In this document: in pieces, positions 19,634 to 22,065 of the stretch
Layout: each line of letters begins with the position of its first letter
How positions within the stretch are numbered: the first letter of the stretch is position 1
Source of the DNA: Entophlyctis helioformis
Lineage: Eukaryota; Chytridiomycota; Chytridiomycetes; Chytridiales; Chytriomycetaceae
NCBI GenBank assembly: GCA_025526915.1
Contig: JAHLKH010000306.1
Span: 1 to 22,065 of the forward strand
Direction of reading: 5' to 3'
Length of the DNA: 22,065 bases
Notes under the pieces: generated by a model
Told to the model about the DNA's origin: nothing
Databases searched by the model: none
Seen by the model: only the letters and a program-made list of their open reading frames with translations
Program-made: the position numbers and the translations under genes

Positions 19634-19917
19634 CATTCTTTTTGCCCGATTGGCCGTTTTGCTGCCGGCCTTGACTGCCGTGCGTTTCTTTTGCTCCCTT
19701 CCGCACTGATGGTCAAGCAAACGGCAGTACCTTGCAGACACTGATCCAGCCGTCATATGCCGCCCAATAACGGCCAACAGCGCCACTTGCGCACTTTCGC
19801 AATGTGGCGTCAGCCCGAACAGATGTTGCGCCGCAGATGTGCACTGATTGGATGCAGATTCGAAGCGATCCTCGCGAGATGCGGACGCATGTTTCACCGC
19901 ACCTTGAATTCACTACG
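19634..19917. other. Spacer between tRNA-Asp and the hydrolase gene
   Basis: Apart from the T-run terminator just after the tRNA, I see no gene here. It should hold the promoter and 5' leader of the hydrolase. In-frame ATGs at about 19837, 19852 and 19888 could extend that protein, but the extension does not look conserved. Confidence 0.5.
19639..19643 (+). terminator. RNA polymerase III terminator (T5)
   Basis: A run of five T begins 6 nt after the tRNA-Asp discriminator base, at the position expected for pol III termination. Confidence 0.8.
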
Positions 19918-21209
19918 ATGCCGTTTGTCAACGTCGCTGATGCGAGCGCACAGCCGGTGCACACCTACTACGAAGTCCATGGCAGCGGCCCACAGAAGAT
20001 CCTCCTGGTTGGCGGTGTGTGGCTGATTCGCCTCGGCGTTTGGATGTCCAACCGAGTGCTGATATCCTTGCATTGAACGGCGCTCCATGGAAGCCACAGG
20101 TGTTTCAACGACCGCTCACTTTTGGGATAAGCAGGTACTTGCTCATCGTGAACGCCGCTGAGTGGTGCATGCTGTTGTCAAGATGCACTGACATGGACAT
20201 GGCAGATCGACTTCTTTTCCCGCTATCCAGAGTTCTCGGTGTGCGTCTTTGACAACAGAGGCAGCGGCCATTCATCTGCACCGCCAGGGCATTATTCGTG
20301 AGCCAGTTCTGCATTGCGTTCACTGTGCTTGTGTTTGGCTGCACGCTGACAATGGACTTGGCTGCGTGGGCAACAGCACCAAGATCATGGCTACTGATGC
20401 ATTGCGGCTCATCAACCATCTCAAGTGGCGCCACGTCAATCTTGTCGGCATGTCACTTGGAGGCATGATATCACAGGAACTGGCGCTTATGCTTGGCAGT
20501 CGCGTCAAGAGTCTATCGCTGGTCAGCACCTACTGCAAGCTTCCCGGACTGCCAGTAAGTTGTATGAATGGCATCTCCAATGGATAGCTTGCCTTGTTTC
20601 ACTGACAGCTCCACCCGGAATAGCTCTCTATCGCAAAGTTTGTCATTGGAAGTGGAAACGATCCGACCAACTTCAAGACCTATCCGTACTTTTTCTCGAG
20701 CATGATGCTCCCAGCGTGGTGGCTGAAACAGTCGTCCATACAAGACCCGCCGATCACAAACCACGAGGCCATTGCAACATTCCTGTACGACCGCATGCTC
20801 GCCGTCGGCCCGCAAAGCATTCAAGGGCTCGTGAGGCAGCCCATTGCAGCTGGTCTGCATTATTGCGACCGCCGTCTGGATGAGATCCGCGCATACGGAT
20901 ATCCGATCCTTGTCATGACTGGCGATGACGACCAGGTCTGTTGTTTCGCATATCATCTGTTGTCAGGCCTGCATCTGACTGGAGTGCATTCCGCAGATCA
21001 TTCTGCAACCATCCAGCTCCGAGTATCTCGCCCAACGTCTTCAGGCTCGACTCGAGATCTACAAGGGCGGCGGCCACGGCCTGATGTGGCAGTGTCCCGA
21101 ATGGCACGACAGTCTGCTCCTCGAGACCATTCGCAAGGGCCACAATCGCCGCTCCAAGAACCACAAAAAGGCCAGGACGACTGGAGCACGAGCTGTGCGG
21201 CTGACTTGA
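19918..21209 (+). CDS. Alpha/beta hydrolase
   Basis: Six exons (19918-20014, 20100-20134, 20206-20297, 20377-20554, 20624-20935, 20997-21209) give 308 residues with consistent phases; the second exon is only 35 nt. The protein begins MPFVNVADAS, then HTYYEVHGSG, a beta-strand and oxyanion region ILLVGGVSTTAHFWDKQ, and SVCVFDNRGSGHSSAPPG. The nucleophile elbow GMSLGG puts Ser at about residue 101. The acid is likely in VMTGDDDQ (about 235-237) and the catalytic His in YKGGGHGLMW (about 265), completing a Ser-Asp-His triad. The C-terminus is very basic (KGHNRRSKNHKKARTTGARA). The substrate cannot be told from sequence. The acceptor of intron 4 is the second AG (20622-20623), because the first would bring a stop into frame. 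It converges with the uL30m gene 40 bp downstream. Confidence 0.93.
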
Positions 21210-21249
21210 ACCCTCAAATGAATGCACATCGAATGGACAATCCCGGCAT

Positions 21250-22021
21250 TCATTCTTGCTGGCGATGGGCTGCACTGACTAAAGCGTGAGCAGATCTCGT
21301 CTGGACACTCAGAACGTTTTGCCCACCATGCTGCTGATCTTGCTGTATCCAGCAGGCAGCGTTGCCTTTGACTGGGATGTTGTTAACGAGCCGGACCGTC
21401 ACAAGCTCCTTGACTTTCAGCAGCTGGCCGGCACTTCTGGGTCCAACCAGACGCCAGACAACCTGGTGACGCTTGGACAGACCCAGGGCCGACACCACCG
21501 TGCGCGTCGTCTGCGGCAGACCAAACAGGCCTCGTCTAAGCGTGATCTCAAAGAAGCGGTATGGGTAGCCGTGGTACTCGTTGGCAGCAAGAGGTGCATC
21601 GGGCCTGGCTGGACGAGAGCGGTAGTCGGCCTCGGTCTCGCCCGGAGCGAACGTCGTGGGCAGCGGGCGGGATGTCTCGACGTCGGTGAGGTAGCGCTTG
21701 GCAATGCCGTTTCTTGTTGCGCAGATGGGCCGAGCGAGCTGGGTCGATGTTGCATGCAGGCGGGAACCAGTTGGACGTCTTGGTTTTGCGAGGCAGAGTG
21801 CCGAGGTCGTCGGCGGACGGGTAGTTGGGCTCGACGTCTGGAGCCTTCTTGCGGGGCGTGCGTGGGTACAGGCATGGTGCTGTGCCGGTGGAGAACAGAC
21901 GGCCGACGGTCGCTGCTGCTGTGACGGTTGCAGCGGCTGCTGCTGCTCCTCCAACTGCTCCGGCATGCGGCTGACGCACGCCGGCTGCGCTGCCCAGAAC
22001 CCTCTGCACCAACGTGAACAT
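21250..22021 (-). CDS. Mitochondrial large-subunit ribosomal protein uL30m
   Basis: A single-exon gene on the minus strand. The N-terminus (MFTLVQRVLGSAAGVRQP, then an Ala-rich stretch and GRLFSTGTAP) is a typical mitochondrial presequence. The ribosomal protein L30 domain follows: YRFFEITLRRGLFGLPQTTR, then VVSALGLSKRHQVVW, then LVGPRSAGQLLKVKELVTV. An upstream segment (NWFPPACNIDPARSAHLRN, then GIAKRYLTDVET) is specific to the mitochondrial form (inference). The two halves lie in different frames. The change is at 21710-21712, in an AAA run of the coding strand; one base fewer gives a continuous 256-residue protein. No splice site explains it, so an assembly error is likely. The C-terminal tail after VRLVNNIP is not conserved, and the stop at 21250 is tentative. 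Confidence 0.85.
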
Positions 22022-22065
22022 GGCGGTCAACGGCCAAGCGGAAACGAGATCGTCGAGCAGCCATG

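Overview
This window looks like nuclear DNA of a flagellated, early-diverging fungus, most likely a chytrid. It is GC-rich, its genes are packed, and its introns are short (about 60-110 nt) with GT-AG ends. The gene set mixes fungal-type housekeeping genes (chorismate synthase, Sgt2, DGAT2) with RABL2, a GTPase otherwise found in organisms that build cilia or flagella. It also has an animal-like cyclin E that well-studied filamentous fungi and yeasts lack. The assignment to chytrids is inference; no rRNA or other taxonomic marker is present.

Layout: 1-1442 (minus) is a repeat-rich, probably nuclear protein of unknown function that reaches the left edge. 1443-3968 is gene-poor, low-complexity DNA with many short tandem repeats. 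3969-4940 (minus) is a decayed Ty1/copia polymerase fragment. 5430-9507 (minus) is a nine-exon cyclin E-like gene with a long disordered N-terminus. It is divergent from a DGAT2 acyltransferase gene (9640-10951, plus), which is followed by a DUF647/RUS-family gene (about 11027-12960, plus). Sgt2 (13128-14902, minus) is back to back with a mitochondrial RRM protein (14933-15808, plus); their start codons are only 30 bp apart. RABL2 (16010-16983, plus) converges on chorismate synthase (17181-18979, minus). Next come the 3' tail of a non-LTR retrotransposon (to 19524), a tRNA-Asp gene (19562-19633), an alpha/beta hydrolase (19918-21209, plus) and the mitochondrial ribosomal protein uL30m (21250-22021, minus).

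Exon models were built by hand from splice signals, reading phase and protein-family conservation. The models for cyclin E, DGAT2, Sgt2, RABL2, chorismate synthase, the RRM protein and the hydrolase close with all phases consistent. Two otherwise conserved genes (uL30m and the RUS gene) need a one-base change in a homopolymer to stay in frame, and the left-edge gene shows similar breaks. Assembly indels are the simplest explanation.

The genes do not form one pathway; this is an ordinary mixed eukaryotic neighbourhood. The most unusual signals are two introns in different genes that resemble each other along most of their length (an introner-like pair), a retrotransposon tail lying just upstream of a tRNA gene, a GC-AG intron in DGAT2, and the uncharacterised repeat protein at the left edge.
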